Assembly (NCBI RefSeq): GCF_013868055.1
Contig: NZ_JACEOL010000065.1
Location: forward strand, 1-41,771
Reading direction: 5' to 3'
Length of the DNA: 41,771 nt
From: Thermoactinomyces mirandus
Lineage (GTDB): Bacteria > Bacillota > Bacilli > Thermoactinomycetales > Thermoactinomycetaceae
Within the stretch, counting starts at the first letter, position 1, and the number at the start of each line of letters is the position of its first letter. A program made the translations under genes and the position numbers. Below are positions 13,516 through 21,754 of this stretch, in pieces. Under the pieces are notes generated by a model. It was not told the origin of the DNA and searched no databases. It saw only the letters and a program-made list of their open reading frames with translations.

Positions 13516-13870
13516 TTACCTTTGAACGGATATCCTGAGAAAAAAATGGTTATGTTCTGGACAAGTGCACCACTCCCTGCCCCGTGCAGCATTCACACCG
13601 TCCCCGATTCCCCCTGGAACCCCTCGCAATGAATAAGATCTTGGAATAATTGGCAGGACAAAGGCACCCGAATGAACCCGGAATTCTGAAGGATAAACGA
13701 AGCGGTGGTTCCTCTTCTTCCTGGAGAAATTGGAACGCTTTCAAAAAGGTATAGCAAACCGGCAAACGTCAAAAAACTATGGATATACAAAACCACTCAG
13801 GGGGGACCATTTTGCCATGAAACCACCCGTATGCGTTTTTATACAGCAACCATTGAAAGGGGAACACACG
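13516..13870 (+). other. Long 5' leader of the helicase mRNA
   Basis: About 355 nt separate the promoter from the start codon. I see no known riboswitch pattern. A 28-codon frame at about 13545 (opening MVMFWTSAPLPAP) lacks a ribosome binding site, and the open frame from 13730 merges in frame with the helicase but has no helicase homology before 13871. Long, regulated leaders are common for cold-inducible RNA helicase genes such as E. coli deaD, so a structure-based control is plausible. Confidence 0.4.
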
Positions 13871-15319
13871 TTGACGAAATTTAATGAACTGGGCCTGAGT
13901 CCCGCTATATTGGAATCCCTGAACAGGATGGGGTTTGAAGAGGCTACACCAATCCAGAAAAAGACCATTCCCATTGCCCTGGAAGGGCGTGACTTGCTGG
14001 GACAGGCCCAGACCGGTACAGGAAAAACAGCTGCTTTTGGGATTCCGTTAATTGAAAAAGCCTCCCCGGAACCGGATGGGGTCACAGGGCTTGTCATTAC
14101 GCCGACACGGGAGTTGGCCATTCAGGTAGCAGAGGAGCTGAACCGGATTGGCCACGACAAGAAAGTTCGGGCTTTACCGATCTATGGCGGGCAGGATATC
14201 AACCGGCAAATCCGCTCTCTCAAAAAAAGACCGCAAATCATTGTCGGGACACCGGGCCGTCTCCTCGATCATATCCGCCGCCGCACGATTCGTCTCCAGA
14301 CCATCCGTCTGGTGGTGCTGGATGAAGCGGATGATCTGCTGCAAATGGGGTTCATCGAGGATATTGAAACGATTTTGTCTGATATTCCGGAGAAGCAAAC
14401 ACTGCTGTTTTCGGCAACTGTCCCCCCGGATATCAAAAAACTTGCCGACAAGTTCATGACCAAGCCGGCAAAAATAAAAATCAAAGACAAAGAAATGACG
14501 ATGCCAAACATTGAACAGGTTTACATTGAAATGGCTCCCAAACAAAAATTTGATGTGTTGTGCAACCTGCTCGATTTTCAGGCACCGGAACTTGCGATCG
14601 TCTTTGCCCGTACCAAAAAACGGGTGGATGAATTGACCGAAGGCCTTAACAAACGCGGATATTCTGCAGAGGGAATCCATGGAGATCTGTCTCAGGCCCG
14701 TCGGGAAACGGTTATTCGCCGTTTTAAGGATGGAACCATCGATATTATGGTGGCAACCGATGTTGCGGCACGCGGGCTGGATATCTCCGGTGTCACCCAT
14801 GTCTATAATTTTGATATTCCTCAGGATCCCGAAAGCTATATCCATCGAATCGGAAGAACCGGACGCGCCGGGAAGACAGGGGTTGCCACGACCTTGACCA
14901 CATTTCGGGAAATGGAACATCTTCGCCATATTGAACGGGTAACCAAACGGAAAATGACCCGCTGTTCCATTCCCACTCTGGCTGAAGTGATGGAAGGGCA
15001 CCAACGGACCGCTATCGAAAACCTGATGACCGTCATTCAGGAAAACGACTTCCGCGACTATATCGAGTTGGCTGAAGAGTTGCTGGATCATACGGACTCC
15101 GTTACCCTTTTGTCGGCAGCATTGAAATTGATCACCAAAGAACCGGACAAGACGCCTGTTCACATCAGTGAAGATCCGTCTTTTCCCGGCAAAGGGAAAG
15201 GCAATCGGCAACGAAAAAAAACAGTCAAAGGGAAAAAAGGAAAAAACATTGCCGCCGCCAAACGCAAACCCAATATAAAGAAACGCCCCCAAGACAAACG
15301 AAAACAGAAGGCCAGGTAA
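13871..15319 (+). CDS. cshA: DEAD-box RNA helicase, CshA-like
   Basis: A 482-residue ATP-dependent RNA helicase; CshA works in mRNA turnover with the degradosome and in ribosome assembly, especially in the cold. All motifs are readable: Q motif ([13 protein letters not shown]), motif I AQTGTGKT (about 46-53), [15 protein letters not shown], motif [11 protein letters not shown], motif [28 protein letters not shown] and motif [13 protein letters not shown]. The last 50 residues are a lysine/arginine-rich tail (GKGNRQRKK...) typical of RNA-binding extensions. A TTG start at 13871 with AAAGGGG 8 nt upstream gives the normal family N-terminus ([14 protein letters not shown]); the in-frame extension back to 13730 is rejected. 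It is the only plus-strand gene in this half of the window. Confidence 0.93.
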   Translation: MTKFNELGLSPAILESLNRMGFEEATPIQKKTIPIALEGRDLLGQAQTGTGKTAAFGIPLIEKASPEPDGVTGLVITPTRELAIQVAEELNRIGHDKKVRALPIYGGQDINRQIRSLKKRPQIIVGTPGRLLDHIRRRTIRLQTIRLVVLDEADDLLQMGFIEDIETILSDIPEKQTLLFSATVPPDIKKLADKFMTKPAKIKIKDKEMTMPNIEQVYIEMAPKQKFDVLCNLLDFQAPELAIVFARTKKRVDELTEGLNKRGYSAEGIHGDLSQARRETVIRRFKDGTIDIMVATDVAARGLDISGVTHVYNFDIPQDPESYIHRIGRTGRAGKTGVATTLTTFREMEHLRHIERVTKRKMTRCSIPTLAEVMEGHQRTAIENLMTVIQENDFRDYIELAEELLDHTDSVTLLSAALKLITKEPDKTPVHISEDPSFPGKGKGNRQRKKTVKGKKGKNIAAAKRKPNIKKRPQDKRKQKAR

Positions 15320-15354
15320 TTGCCGTGCACGGCAGGATTCCCTCGGAGCCTGGC
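15311..15354. repeat. Nested inverted repeat after the helicase stop codon
   Basis: A perfect 14-bp palindrome TGCCGTGCACGGCA (15321-15334) lies inside a wider inverted repeat, GCCAGG (15311-15316) with CCTGGC (15349-15354). No T run follows, so this is not a classic terminator; it could stabilise the mRNA 3' end. Confidence 0.4.
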
Positions 15355-15384
15355 AACTGCCATGGGCACCCACCTTGCTTGCCG

Positions 15385-15422
15385 AATAAAAAATCGAGAA
15401 CGGAAAGTTCCCGATTCACTTT
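15385..15422. terminator. Bidirectional terminator between cshA and hpaF
   Basis: AATCGAGAAC (15392-15401) pairs with GTTCCCGATT (15407-15416) with one wobble or mismatch depending on strand. T runs follow on both strands (minus: 15391-15388; plus: 15420-15425), serving the converging helicase and hpa transcripts. The stem touches the hpaF stop codon. Confidence 0.75.
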
Positions 15423-15805
15423 TTTCTGAAACGAGTATGAATATTATTGTGCTTGTATGTGCCAAAGCCGCCAAATTCAATCAGCTCCATCGACAGGGCC
15501 AGATAGCGTTTGGCGAACAGATCGGCAAAATGGCTCTTCATCACACCAAAAAGTTCATCACAGACCGCTTTCTTCACATACTCCGGCCGTCCGGCACCGA
15601 TTTTTAAAATGGCATGGACAAACGCATCATCTTCCATCCCGTCGGCAATCCGGTAATCGTGCAGCTCAATTGCTCGCGAGCGAATACCGCCTGCAGGGAA
15701 GATATCATTGTGTGAAAGGAGGACAGCATGAATTTTTTCGAGCAGACCCGGGATATCCGCTTCTGTCCTGAGATTGTCTGTATATTCAACGATAAAATGT
15801 GGCAT
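15416..15805 (-). CDS. hpaF: 5-carboxymethyl-2-hydroxymuconate delta-isomerase HpaF
   Basis: A 129-residue member of the tautomerase superfamily that converts 5-carboxymethyl-2-hydroxymuconate to 5-oxopent-3-ene-1,2,5-tricarboxylate in 4-hydroxyphenylacetate breakdown. Family sequence PHFIVEYTDNL at the start and IGAGR...KKAVCDELF later match CHM isomerases; length is normal. The second of two adjacent ATGs (15805) is chosen because it leaves the catalytic proline as residue 1 after methionine removal, as the mechanism requires, and because GGAGG then sits at proper distance. It is the last gene of the hpa operon, 14 nt after hpaG2. Confidence 0.92.
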   Translation of the reverse strand: MPHFIVEYTDNLRTEADIPGLLEKIHAVLLSHNDIFPAGGIRSRAIELHDYRIADGMEDDAFVHAILKIGAGRPEYVKKAVCDELFGVMKSHFADLFAKRYLALSMELIEFGGFGTYKHNNIHTRFRKK

Positions 15806-15819
15806 CATTTTCCTCCTTG

Positions 15820-16587
15820 TCAGGTTTTGCCGGTCGTTCCGGAAGGATGATCAGCGACAATCCGGTTGACCAGACGGCCAATGCCTTCAATCTCTGTGAC
15901 AACTTCATCCCCCGCTTTGGTATCCACGACGCCTTCAGGGGTTCCGGTCAGAATCAGGTCGCCCTCACTTAGCGTCATAAAACTGCTCAAATAGGCAATC
16001 AACTCCGGAATCCCGAAAATCATGTCCCGGGTCGATCCTTCCTGCATCAATTTACCGTTTACATAGGTGCGCATGGCAAGATTCATGGGATCAGGCACAT
16101 CTTCTTTATCCACCAGCCAGGGGCCAAGCGGTGTACACGTGTCGTGATTTTTGGCCCGCAAGTTCGGGCGGTAATAATTTTCCAAATAGTCACGAATTAC
16201 GTAGTCATTGGCTACCGTATAGCCCCGGATATATTCATAGGCATTCTCGCTTTTGACATTGCGTGCGGTCCGTCCCATGACAACAGCCAGTTCACACTCG
16301 TAATGCATGTTTGTTACGTTGGCCGGACGGCGGGTCTTTGCACGGTGGCCGATAAAAGTGTTCGGGCCTTTCAGGAAAACCAGCGGTTCCGCTGGAGCCT
16401 TGAAAGAAAGTTCATTGGCATGGCCGGCATAATTCAGTCCCAGGGCAAATGCCGTCCGAGGTTGTACCGGAGGCAGCCAGACCACATCCGTTTCTTCAAC
16501 GATCCGCCCATCATCCAGTCTCAGGTTCCCGTCTGCTTCCACTGCATAGTGAATAGCTCCGGAATACGCTACACGTGCCCGTTTCAT
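15820..16587 (-). CDS. hpaG2: HpaG2: fumarylacetoacetase-fold isomerase/decarboxylase, C-terminal half equivalent
   Basis: A 255-residue FAH-family protein equal to the C-terminal half of E. coli HpcE/HpaG (ALGLNYAGHANEL, EPLVFLKGPNTF, HYECELAVVMG, NDYVIRDYLENYYRPNLR, LSSFMTLSEGDLILTGTPEGV, GIGRLVNRIV). HpaG decarboxylates 5-oxopent-3-ene-1,2,5-tricarboxylate and isomerises 2-hydroxyhepta-2,4-diene-1,7-dioate. The metal-binding E-x-E (in HYECEL) is present. The start overlaps the hpaG1 stop by 4 nt (ATGA), so the halves of the enterobacterial fusion are two coupled genes here, as in other Bacillota. Confidence 0.88.
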   Translation of the reverse strand: MKRARVAYSGAIHYAVEADGNLRLDDGRIVEETDVVWLPPVQPRTAFALGLNYAGHANELSFKAPAEPLVFLKGPNTFIGHRAKTRRPANVTNMHYECELAVVMGRTARNVKSENAYEYIRGYTVANDYVIRDYLENYYRPNLRAKNHDTCTPLGPWLVDKEDVPDPMNLAMRTYVNGKLMQEGSTRDMIFGIPELIAYLSSFMTLSEGDLILTGTPEGVVDTKAGDEVVTEIEGIGRLVNRIVADHPSGTTGKT

Positions 16588-17372
16588 ACGCGAACCCCCA
16601 TTACCAGTTCATGTTCCGGGATAACGGTATTTTCCAAACGGCCAACCCCATCAATTTCGATCCGTACCCGGTCACCTGCCTTTGCCAGCGGCGCCCCCTC
16701 CGGTACTCCCACCAGAAGGATGTCACCGGGATTGAGCGTCATAAACTCTGTAACATCTGCAATCAGGCGCCGGACCGGGCGAATCAGGTTTTCGGTCGTA
16801 TTTTCCTGCTGCAACTTGCTATTAATAAACACACGAATTCTCAGGGAATCCGGGTTCACTACAGCATCACGCTCCATCACCCAGGGCCCCAGGGGACAGA
16901 AACCATCACGCGCCTTCTCTTTAATGGCCGGGCGATACAAGCTTTTATGCGGAATACTGACATCATTGGCCACGGTGTAACCGGCCACATACGCCAATGC
17001 CTCCTTTTCCCTCACCCGTGTGGCTCTGCTGCCGATGACAACCCCCAGAGCTGCACCGATCTCCAGTTGAGGTACGCCTTGCGGCAATGGAATCGGCATG
17101 CCGTAACCAATCACGGTATTGGCCGGTTTGATGTATAAAACCGGGGCTTTGGGCGGTGCAAGATAAGGCGCCTCGTTCACCTCATTTCCCAGTGCCTCAA
17201 GTGCTCCTTTATAATTCAGCAATGTCCCGTAAACCGTTCCCGATACGGGAGCGTCCCAGGGCAGGCAATCCATATGGTACCGGTTGCCGCCTAAACCAAC
17301 GGCATTGCCTGTCAGGTCCACATCGGCTTCACAGGTTGGGGCAACTCCGCGCAGACGGAACTTTGCCTTCAT
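16584..17372 (-). CDS. hpaG1: HpaG1: fumarylacetoacetase-fold decarboxylase subunit, N-terminal half equivalent
   Basis: A 262-residue FAH-family protein equal to the N-terminal half of HpcE: GTLLNYKGALEALG, APVLYIKPANTVIG, GYTVANDVSIPHKSLYRPAIKEKARDGF and FMTLNPGDILLVGVPEG align with it. The metal-ligand pair found in HpaG2 (E-x-E) is replaced by G-A-A (EIGAALGVVIG); the same replacement is in the N-terminal half of the E. coli enzyme as I recall it. This subunit probably needs HpaG2 for full activity. AAAGGAG lies 9 nt before the ATG. A 102-nt gap without a visible terminator separates it from the transporter gene upstream. Confidence 0.85.
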   Translation of the reverse strand: MKAKFRLRGVAPTCEADVDLTGNAVGLGGNRYHMDCLPWDAPVSGTVYGTLLNYKGALEALGNEVNEAPYLAPPKAPVLYIKPANTVIGYGMPIPLPQGVPQLEIGAALGVVIGSRATRVREKEALAYVAGYTVANDVSIPHKSLYRPAIKEKARDGFCPLGPWVMERDAVVNPDSLRIRVFINSKLQQENTTENLIRPVRRLIADVTEFMTLNPGDILLVGVPEGAPLAKAGDRVRIEIDGVGRLENTVIPEHELVMGVRV

Positions 17373-17474
17373 TTCTGTTCACTCCTTTGGCAATGCTGGA
17401 TTCTCAAAGTGAGGGCAAGAATGGATATAATGCGATGATGAATTTGTCTGTAAACATACCTTTTGTTTTTCAAG

Positions 17475-19025
17475 TCAGTTATTGTCAGGGCTATTGGTTC
17501 TATAGCGGATATTGGATCGGACCAATATCTCCTCAAAATTCCCTGTCATGCTTGTTCGGTTTGAGAGGATTGTCCCGACATAGGCTCCTAAAAACCCGAG
17601 GGGAATCGAAACAATTCCCGGAGAGGTCAAGGGGAAGATGGGCGTACCGACCAGGATGGCCTCCCCTGGCACCGGACTCCATACGTTTGGGCTTAAGGCC
17701 ACCAGCAAGATCGTTCCAAACAGGCCGACCAGCATTCCGGAAATAGCACCGGTTGTATTGAATCGCTTCCAATACAGGGTGAAAACAATTACGGGCAGAT
17801 TGGAACTGGCCGCTAGTGTAAAAGCAAGCGAAGACAGGAAGGCCACGTTTTCATTTTGCAGAAACAGGGCCAGTACAACCGAAAGAAGAGTTACCCCGAC
17901 AGAAGCGAAGCGGGCCATGCGAATCTGCTCCCGATCACTTGCTTTTCCGCTTTTAATAATTTCATTGTAGAAATCGTGGGAAAAAGCCGTTGCACTGGTC
18001 AGCACAATGCCTGCCACGACTGCCAATATGGTTGCAAACGAAACAGCCGAGATAAAAGCAAACAGGAAATTGCCACCCAGCATTTTGGCCAGGATGGGAG
18101 CAGCCATGTTTCCGGCCGGATTGGCTGCGACGATTTGCTCAATCCCTACAAACCGGGCTGCTGCAAAGCCCAGAAATACGACCATCACATAAAACAGACC
18201 GATAAACCAGATGGAATAGACGGCAGACTTGCGGGCTGTTTTCGCGTTGGGAACCGTCAGAAACCGGATCAGGATGTGAGGAAGTCCGGCAGTTCCCAAC
18301 ACCAGGCCAAGGGTTAGCGAAAAAGGATCAAGGCCGCTTGTATATTTTACCCCTGGCTCCAGATAGGCTTCCTTCAGAGGGGTGGCTGTTTTCATTTGTT
18401 CAAAAATAGCCAGGATATTAAAATCAAATTTGGCCATCACCATAAGAAAGAGCAGCAGGGTACCGCCAAGCAACAGAATGGCTTTGATAATCTGAACCCA
18501 ACTTGTGGCCCGCATTCCCCCAAAAAAGACAAAAATCAGCATTAAGGTACCGACAATAAAAACAGAGGCAACATAATGAATATCCAGCAGGATCTTGAAT
18601 AATGCACCCGCCGCCACCAGCTGGGCAATCATGTAAATGATCGAAATAGCAATGGTGTTAAAGGCTGTAACAGCCCGAACTTTTTTTAACTGAAACCGCT
18701 CCGAGATCATGTCCGCCAGTGTATACTTGCCGAGATTGCGCAGCGGTTCTGCTACCAGGAACAGGACAACCAGATAAGAAACGAGCGCTCCGTAGATGAG
18801 AAAAAAACCATCATATCCGACAATGGATACCGCTCCAATCAATCCCAGAAAGGAAGCAGCCGACATAAAATCCCCGGCGATGGCCAGCCCATTTTGCCAG
18901 CCGGTCAGTTCCCCGTTTGCCGTGTAAAAATGATCGGGATTTTTGGATCTTTTGGCAGCAACATAGGTAATTAAAAGCGTACCTGCCACAATTAACGAGA
19001 AGAGCACAATAACCTGTGGATCCAT
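17475..19025 (-). CDS. Sodium/solute symporter, acetate/monocarboxylate type (ActP/MctC-like)
   Basis: A 516-residue integral membrane protein with about 13 hydrophobic helices, of the SSS family. Conserved segments are the NPDHFYTANGELTGWQNGLAIAGDFMSAASFLG opening, the RATSWVQIIKAILLL segment, LGTAGLPHILIRFLTVPNAKTARKSA, and SFATILAVVAGIVLTSATAFSHDFYNE. Together with the DUF485 gene 3 nt upstream, this is the classic acetate permease pair (yjcH-actP). Inside an aromatic-acid operon it most likely imports 4-hydroxyphenylacetate or a related carboxylate with sodium, but acetate or pyruvate cannot be excluded from sequence. AAAGGAG lies 7 nt before the ATG. The C-terminal tail (EEILVRSNIRY) is cytoplasmic. 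Confidence 0.88.
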   Translation of the reverse strand: MDPQVIVLFSLIVAGTLLITYVAAKRSKNPDHFYTANGELTGWQNGLAIAGDFMSAASFLGLIGAVSIVGYDGFFLIYGALVSYLVVLFLVAEPLRNLGKYTLADMISERFQLKKVRAVTAFNTIAISIIYMIAQLVAAGALFKILLDIHYVASVFIVGTLMLIFVFFGGMRATSWVQIIKAILLLGGTLLLFLMVMAKFDFNILAIFEQMKTATPLKEAYLEPGVKYTSGLDPFSLTLGLVLGTAGLPHILIRFLTVPNAKTARKSAVYSIWFIGLFYVMVVFLGFAAARFVGIEQIVAANPAGNMAAPILAKMLGGNFLFAFISAVSFATILAVVAGIVLTSATAFSHDFYNEIIKSGKASDREQIRMARFASVGVTLLSVVLALFLQNENVAFLSSLAFTLAASSNLPVIVFTLYWKRFNTTGAISGMLVGLFGTILLVALSPNVWSPVPGEAILVGTPIFPLTSPGIVSIPLGFLGAYVGTILSNRTSMTGNFEEILVRSNIRYRTNSPDNN

Positions 19026-19028
19026 CTC

Positions 19029-19358
19029 CTAACTCCTTTCTATTTCCTGTAGAATTTGCTGCCTTATCTCATCAAACCGGGCCGCTTTTTTCATATACAG
19101 ATGACAGACGGCCCACGTCATGGCAAATTGGGCAAAAGCAAATATCCACGCCCAGGAGATGGCGCCGATTGCAGGTCTTGTCAGGATATCGGTATAAAAG
19201 GCCAGGATTGGAAGCAACAGGGCAAAACTGGTAAAAAAGATTGTCATTGAAATAATGAACCGTTTCTTGGCAGCAAGCAATTTCTGAAACGCCTCAGATT
19301 CGGCAATTTTCGCATAATTGTATTGTAATCCATCCTTCTTTCCGTTTATTTTATCCAT
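19029..19358 (-). CDS. DUF485 membrane protein, partner of the symporter
   Basis: A 109-residue protein with two transmembrane helices (about 42-64 and 75-97). YAKIAESEAFQKLLAAKKRFI and the WAVCHLYMKKAARFDEIRQQI tail are the DUF485 signature. Such proteins are nearly always encoded just before ActP-type symporters and are presumed to assist them; mechanism unknown. The ATG at 19358 has GGAG 8 nt upstream. An ATG at 19388 in the same frame would overlap the aldehyde dehydrogenase end by 11 nt and adds 10 unlikely residues. Confidence 0.85.
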   Translation of the reverse strand: MDKINGKKDGLQYNYAKIAESEAFQKLLAAKKRFIISMTIFFTSFALLLPILAFYTDILTRPAIGAISWAWIFAFAQFAMTWAVCHLYMKKAARFDEIRQQILQEIERS

Positions 19359-19377
19359 ATCCTTGACTCCATCCTGA

Positions 19378-20805
19378 TTATTTTTCATAGTGGTGAAATA
19401 CCACCAATTTCAGTTCGGTCATTTCCCTGATCGCATATTTGATCCCTTCCCGGCCCATGCCACTGTCCTTCACACCGCCATAAGGCATGTGATCCACACG
19501 GAAGGTCGGGATGTCATTGATCATGACTCCGCCTACCCGCAGCTTTTCAGCCGCCAGCAAGGCATGCTGCATCTTGTCTGTATAGATTCCTGCCTGCAGC
19601 CCATACCGCGAATTATTCACCTGTTCGATTGCTTCCTCCACTGTTCTGAATTTGCTGATGACTGCAATCGGGGCAAATGCTTCCTCGCATGATACTTTCA
19701 ATGAAGGATCTGCATTTAATAGCACCGTAGGGTAAAGGATATTCCCCTCTGCTTTTCCGCCGATGGCCACTTTTGCCCCGTGTTGCACAGCCTCTTTGAT
19801 CCAGGCCAGCGAACGGGTCAGATCTTTTTTGGATATCAGGGCTGAAATGTCTGTTTTCGGGTCAAGTGGGTCGCCTGTTTGCAGCTTCACTGTTTCTTTG
19901 ACAAACTTTTCTACAAAAGATTCATACAAGCTTTCGTGGACATAGATCCGCTGTACGGAGATACATACCTGCCCCTGAAATGAATAGGCCCCCTTCACAC
20001 AACGGGCCATCACCTTGTCCAGATCAGATCCCTGATCAATAATGACCGCCGAATTGGAGCCCAATTCCAGCGTTACACGCTTCAGCCCGGCTTTATTCCG
20101 GATCTCAAATCCGACAGAAGGACTGCCTGTAAAAGTAATGGCAGCCAGGCGAGGATCGGTTACCAATTGATCGCCCACAGTTCGCCCGCTGCCGGTTACA
20201 ACATTGAAGGCTCCGGCAGGCAAATCCGTCTCCTCCAGCAATTCTGCGAGAAAATAAGCAGACAGGGGTGTTTGGGAAGCTGGCTTCAGGACAATGGTAT
20301 TCCCGGATGCAATAGCCGGGCCCACCTTGTGGGCAACCAGATTCATGGGAAAGTTAAAAGGTGTAATCGCTCCGATGACCCCGATCGGCTCCCGGACAGT
20401 AAAAGCCAGCCTGTTTTCCCCTCCCGGCGCCGCATCCAGCGCCAGTGTTTCCCCATGAATCCGCTTGGCTTCTTCGGCGGAAAATTTATAGGTTTGAATC
20501 GTGCGTGCCACTTCTTCCCTGGCGGTTGCAATCGGTTTGGCCGCTTCCATGGCAATCAATCGTGCCGCTTCCTCTTTCTTCTGTTCCAGTTTTTCTGCCA
20601 ATTCTTCAATAATTTCCGCACGTTTGTAAGCAGGCAGTTGAGCCATTTCTTTTCTGGCCCGCTCTGCCGCTGCAATCGCCTCATTGACTTCTTCTTCATT
20701 GGCTGATGGGACAACTCCAATTACTTCTTCGGAGTATGGAGAAATGACAGATTGATACCGGGCAGCCTTTTTCCATTTTCCGTTGATAAACAAATCTTTT
20801 TTCAT
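19378..20805 (-). CDS. NAD(P)-dependent aldehyde dehydrogenase, probably for succinate semialdehyde or a related product
   Basis: A 475-residue ALDH-superfamily enzyme. Catalytic residues are in place: Asn151 (TPFNFPMN), Glu247 (LELGSN) and Cys281 (QGQVCIS). The sequence around GVIGAITPFNFPMNLVAHKVGPAIASGNT places it with the lactaldehyde/succinate-semialdehyde/phosphonoacetaldehyde-type ALDHs rather than with HpaE, which is encoded separately upstream. Succinate semialdehyde is an end product of the 4-hydroxyphenylacetate pathway, so its oxidation to succinate is the most sensible role; this is inferred from context. The ATG at 20805 has AAAGGA 9 nt upstream; the 35-residue longer frame is not homologous to ALDHs. 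The gene lies 23 nt after the FAD-synthetase-like gene. Confidence 0.85.
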   Translation of the reverse strand: MKKDLFINGKWKKAARYQSVISPYSEEVIGVVPSANEEEVNEAIAAAERARKEMAQLPAYKRAEIIEELAEKLEQKKEEAARLIAMEAAKPIATAREEVARTIQTYKFSAEEAKRIHGETLALDAAPGGENRLAFTVREPIGVIGAITPFNFPMNLVAHKVGPAIASGNTIVLKPASQTPLSAYFLAELLEETDLPAGAFNVVTGSGRTVGDQLVTDPRLAAITFTGSPSVGFEIRNKAGLKRVTLELGSNSAVIIDQGSDLDKVMARCVKGAYSFQGQVCISVQRIYVHESLYESFVEKFVKETVKLQTGDPLDPKTDISALISKKDLTRSLAWIKEAVQHGAKVAIGGKAEGNILYPTVLLNADPSLKVSCEEAFAPIAVISKFRTVEEAIEQVNNSRYGLQAGIYTDKMQHALLAAEKLRVGGVMINDIPTFRVDHMPYGGVKDSGMGREGIKYAIREMTELKLVVFHHYEK

Positions 20806-20828
20806 AAGCGGATTTCCTTTCTCTTTCA

Positions 20829-21719
20829 TCAAATGATGAACTCCTCTTCGGCAAAACAGGGATCCCGGCTGTGGATTTCGTGTTCTTTCCCAAAAAGAGG
20901 CTGAATCCACCTTAGCCGGACACGTTGCTCAGTCGGCGCCACCAAACTGCCGGAGATTTGAACCAGAAACTCGCCGGAATTGACAAAAGTTGAAATCTGG
21001 TGGCAAACCCCTTTGCAGCTTTGCTGGCCGATGTTCAATTCAATCTGGTAGACACCCGGTTTCGGCAGCAGAACATCCTGATCCACCATCATTTTTATAA
21101 ATTGGTATTTTCCATGGAAAAGCGTAAAACTTTTTACCGTCCCGATCGCTTCATGGTAACTCCCGAGATAATGGGGAATCCGATCGACCTTGCCCAGAGA
21201 AACCAGTCGCCGGATGGCAGTAGAACTGATTTTCTCCTGACCGTACGTTATTTTCGGGATGGTGATCACGGCAAATTTCCCCCGCCCGGTTCGGGTAAGC
21301 CGTTCCATATGTCCTTGCGCCTTGCAGCCGTAACGGAAATCATAGCCGGCAACAACATGTTTGCATTTGAGCCCGAGAATATATTGCTTTACAAATTTTT
21401 CCGAAGAAAGGCGTGCAAAACCGGAGTCAAACCTGATGACATACAGTTTTTCCACCCCCAGCTTCTGCAATCGTTCCGCTTTTACAGCCAGTGGAGTCAG
21501 AACTTTTACAGAAGCACCATGCACAATCTGCCTGGGATGGGGGAAAAATGTCATCACGGCAAATGTCAACTTTTTCCGTTTTGCAATCTCTCTGGCCGTT
21601 TGGAGCAAATGACGGTGTCCGAGATGGACACCATCAAAAAAGCCAGGCGCCAGGAGACAAGGTTTAGCTTTAGACAAAACCACTTCCGAAACAGGATGGG
21701 TTATCTGAATTGTTTTCAT
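20829..21719 (-). CDS. FAD-synthetase-like protein (RibF family, degenerate riboflavin kinase part)
   Basis: A 296-residue paralogue of bifunctional riboflavin kinase/FAD synthetase. The nucleotidyltransferase part is well kept: APGFFDGVHLGHRHLL (HxGH-type motif, about 22-37), TFFPHPR, and GQEKISSTAIRRLVSLGKV (the ISSTxIR motif). The kinase part (about 175-296) is hard to recognise: RibF usually has LGRPY..GxVvHG followed by a GATN motif, whereas here YLGSYHEAIGTVKSF is followed by unmatched sequence. FMN adenylylation may remain while riboflavin phosphorylation is doubtful. Position between hpaE and an ALDH suggests a supply of FAD for the HpaBC 4-hydroxyphenylacetate monooxygenase, a function I infer. 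GCAGGGG lies 5 nt before the chosen ATG. Confidence 0.75.
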   Translation of the reverse strand: MKTIQITHPVSEVVLSKAKPCLLAPGFFDGVHLGHRHLLQTAREIAKRKKLTFAVMTFFPHPRQIVHGASVKVLTPLAVKAERLQKLGVEKLYVIRFDSGFARLSSEKFVKQYILGLKCKHVVAGYDFRYGCKAQGHMERLTRTGRGKFAVITIPKITYGQEKISSTAIRRLVSLGKVDRIPHYLGSYHEAIGTVKSFTLFHGKYQFIKMMVDQDVLLPKPGVYQIELNIGQQSCKGVCHQISTFVNSGEFLVQISGSLVAPTEQRVRLRWIQPLFGKEHEIHSRDPCFAEEEFII

Positions 21720-21754
21720 ATGAACCCCTGCCTTGATCCGGCTGTAATGTATCA

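Noticed and set aside
13730..13870. N-terminal extension of the helicase frame
   Set aside because: No helicase homology before the TTG at 13871, which has a good ribosome binding site and gives the family N-terminus.
14174..15373. 399-codon ORF antisense to the helicase gene
   Set aside because: A long shadow frame opposite a clearly real DEAD-box gene; no domain is recognisable in it.
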